Assembly (NCBI GenBank): GCA_004145215.1
Contig: SEAL01000013.1
Coordinates: 1 to 40,017, forward strand
Source of the DNA: Chloroflexota bacterium
Lineage (GTDB): Bacteria > Patescibacteriota > Saccharimonadia > Saccharimonadales > Saccharimonadaceae
DNA length: 40,017 nucleotides
Reading direction: 5' to 3'
The position numbers were made by a program, and so were the translations under genes. Shown here one piece after another: positions 37,883-40,017 of this stretch. The notes beneath the pieces were generated by a model. It was not told where the DNA came from, searched no databases, and was given only the letters and a program-made list of their open reading frames with translations. Position 1 is the first letter of the stretch. Every line of letters starts with the position of its first letter.

Positions 37883-40017
37883 ATGCTTTATTACAAGAAA
37901 TCGACACACGCAACACTGGCCGACCTGAACGCCAACGAAACCGGATTATCAGGAACAGTTGCCGCCGAACGCCTACAAATGTACGGCCCTAACAGCATCA
38001 AAGTAAAGGGTGAGCCTTTGTGGAGAAAGCTAGTTGAACCGTTCGCAAATGTGTTCATGCTTGTACTGTTCTTGGCTGTTATTATCAGTATTCTACATGG
38101 CGACGTACTAGATGCAGTTATTGTCGGCGTCATTATGGCCGTCAGCGCAATTATCTATTACGTTCAGCGTTTTTCGACCGAACGTATTCTGCGGTCATTA
38201 CAGCAACATAGTGCCCAATCCGTAGAAGTACTGCGCGACGGAACTTTGACGATGGTTAGTATCGAGCAACTAGTCAAAGGTGACATCTTCATGTTGTCAG
38301 AAGGTGAAAAAGTGCCGGCAGATGCCCGCATTTTATCGTCAAACGGCGTACGAACTGATGAATCGCTTCTGACAGGCGAATCATTGCCAATTTCAAAACA
38401 GATCGAAGTATTGCATGGCGACAAGGAAATATACGAACAAACGAACATGCTATTCCAGGGTTCGTTTGTCGTATCTGGTGAAGTGAAGGCTGTTGTCACC
38501 CATACTGGAAATGATACGGAATTCGGGCAGCTAGCGGCACTGACAAGCGCCACTAACACCGAGAGCCCTGTACAGAAAAAAATCGATAAGTTGATTGGGC
38601 AGATCATCGCAGTTGTCGCTGCTATGGCGGTCGTCGCATTTGGACTCGCGATGCTACGTGGTATGGAAATCGCCGACACAATTAGATTCGTCATGGCACT
38701 ATCCGTCAGCGCCGTACCCGAAAGTCTACCGGTAGCCATATCTGTCATCCTAGTGCTCGGCATGCGCCGTATGGCTGCACGAAAGGCACTGGTTCGTAAC
38801 ATGCGCGCTATTGAAACAGTTGGGGCAATTACAACGATCGCAACCGACAAAACGGGGACGCTGACAAAGAATAAATTGACCCTTCAGGAAGTCTGGCAGC
38901 CTGCGGATTCTCGTCATCATATCGCCGAATACGTAGGTCGAACTGTCAATCAAGGGACGCACAAAACTCATGATCCATTAGACACAGCAATGGCCGACTA
39001 TGTGACTGCCGAGAAAATTCACCTCGCTGATATTAAAATGGTTGCTAGTCTGCCATTCGACCCAGCCGTCGTCATGAGCGGTAATATCTGGCATCACGGC
39101 GCAAATTATACATTAGACGTTAAAGGCGCGCCGGAACACATCCTGCACCAATCTGATTTGACGACCAACGAACATGAAACAGCAACTGCGGCATTACATC
39201 ACCTGACGTCGCAGGGTTATCGTGTTATCGCATTGGCAACCTCGACCATCAGCAAGCCAGTCGGCAGGTTCGAAGAACTACCCAAAAGTACACGCTTCGA
39301 ATTTGTCGGGTTCATCGCCGTTGCAGATGTGTTACGCCCAGAAGCCAAGAAAGCAATTGCAGCTGCCTTAAATGCTGGCGTTACCGTACGGATGATCACC
39401 GGAGACCACCAGGAGACCGCGTACCACATCGCAAAACAGCTGGGGATGGTCAGTAGCCGCGAGCAAGTATTTGATAGTCGAAAAATGAGTGTCATGAGCG
39501 ACGAAGAGTTAGACAAAGCGATCGCTGATGTTCGCGTATTCTCGCGTGTTATTCCCGAAAACAAATTTCGTATTCTAGAATTATTAAAGCGTCATAACAT
39601 TACTGCAATGACGGGAGACGGCGTTAACGACGTACCGGCACTCGCAAACGCCCATGTCGGCATTGCGATGGGTAGTGGGTCGCAAATCGCCAAAGATGCT
39701 GGTGACATTATCCTGCTTGATGATAATTTTAAATCAATAATCGACGCGATGCGAGAAGGCCGGACTATCGTAACAAATATCCGTCGAATGCTGTATTATT
39801 TGCTGGCGACGAACGCCGGTGAGGCACTGACAATGATGGGTGCATTGATCGTCGGACTACCGCTACCACTTGTGCCAGTTCAGGTGCTATGGATTAACCT
39901 CGTGACCGATACCTCGATGGTTATCCCGCTCGGACTAGAACCAGGCGAAAAGAACGCGATGTCACAAAAACCAAAGCGACCTAATGCTCCGATACTCAGT
40001 AAATTAATTATCACACG
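37883..40017 (+). CDS. Cation-transporting P-type ATPase (P2-like), truncated by window end
   Basis: Starts MLYYKKSTHATLADLNANETGLSGTVAAERLQMYGPNSIKVKG; TGES; DKTGTLTKNK; GDGVNDVPALANAHVGIAMGSG. Absent from the ORF track because it has no stop in the window. Confidence 0.93.
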   Translation, partial: MLYYKKSTHATLADLNANETGLSGTVAAERLQMYGPNSIKVKGEPLWRKLVEPFANVFMLVLFLAVIISILHGDVLDAVIVGVIMAVSAIIYYVQRFSTERILRSLQQHSAQSVEVLRDGTLTMVSIEQLVKGDIFMLSEGEKVPADARILSSNGVRTDESLLTGESLPISKQIEVLHGDKEIYEQTNMLFQGSFVVSGEVKAVVTHTGNDTEFGQLAALTSATNTESPVQKKIDKLIGQIIAVVAAMAVVAFGLAMLRGMEIADTIRFVMALSVSAVPESLPVAISVILVLGMRRMAARKALVRNMRAIETVGAITTIATDKTGTLTKNKLTLQEVWQPADSRHHIAEYVGRTVNQGTHKTHDPLDTAMADYVTAEKIHLADIKMVASLPFDPAVVMSGNIWHHGANYTLDVKGAPEHILHQSDLTTNEHETATAALHHLTSQGYRVIALATSTISKPVGRFEELPKSTRFEFVGFIAVADVLRPEAKKAIAAALNAGVTVRMITGDHQETAYHIAKQLGMVSSREQVFDSRKMSVMSDEELDKAIADVRVFSRVIPENKFRILELLKRHNITAMTGDGVNDVPALANAHVGIAMGSGSQIAKDAGDIILLDDNFKSIIDAMREGRTIVTNIRRMLYYLLATNAGEALTMMGALIVGLPLPLVPVQVLWINLVTDTSMVIPLGLEPGEKNAMSQKPKRPNAPILSKLIIT

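Noticed and set aside
38164-39564. Minus-strand ORFs (228, 73 and 115 aa) at the right end
   Set aside because: They lie opposite the P-type ATPase, whose motifs (TGES, DKTGTLTKNK, GDGVNDVPALANAHVGIAMGSG) are unmistakable.

Overview
The window is consistent with a compact, roughly mid-40s %GC chromosome of a Patescibacteria/CPR organism, probably a Saccharibacteria (TM7)-like lineage. This assignment is inferred from gene content and family variants; no search was run. Recognisable blocks, in order: rplK, rplA (with an N-terminal extension), a secreted PHB-depolymerase-like esterase, a dTTP-synthesis cluster (thyA, folA, degenerate NUDIX, dcd, tmk), rplJ-rplL behind a strong promoter and L10-type leader, a pilin remnant, dnaX-dnaB, an ArnT-like membrane glycosyltransferase, ybaB-recR, a DHH phosphoesterase, cysS, an AI-2E transporter, tgt, a DEDDh exonuclease/GIY-YIG fusion, an aldo/keto reductase, a PAP2 phosphatase, several hypothetical proteins, PspC, an FKBP remnant, a NatA/NatB-type ABC exporter, a GlcD-like FAD oxidase, an HxlR regulator, an OmpR/HK two-component pair, a GreA-like factor and a P-type ATPase running off the end. 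I see no CRISPR array, rRNA, clear tRNA or transposase. The most interesting signals are: (i) TGn-extended -10 boxes 6-8 nt upstream of many start codons, suggesting widespread leaderless transcription; (ii) an rplJ leader in which one GGTAATG segment has three mutually exclusive pairing partners; (iii) an actinobacterial-looking thyA on a compositionally distinct island; (iv) a packed micro-operon of tiny orphan proteins at 20357-20864; (v) loss of the Cys4 zinc modules in both DnaX and RecR; and (vi) several genes with broken frames or internal deletions (NUDIX/dcd junction, FKBP, pilin, TUDOR-like/DUF2945). I did not find a clear new multi-gene defence or mobile system; the orphan micro-operon is the best candidate for something undescribed.
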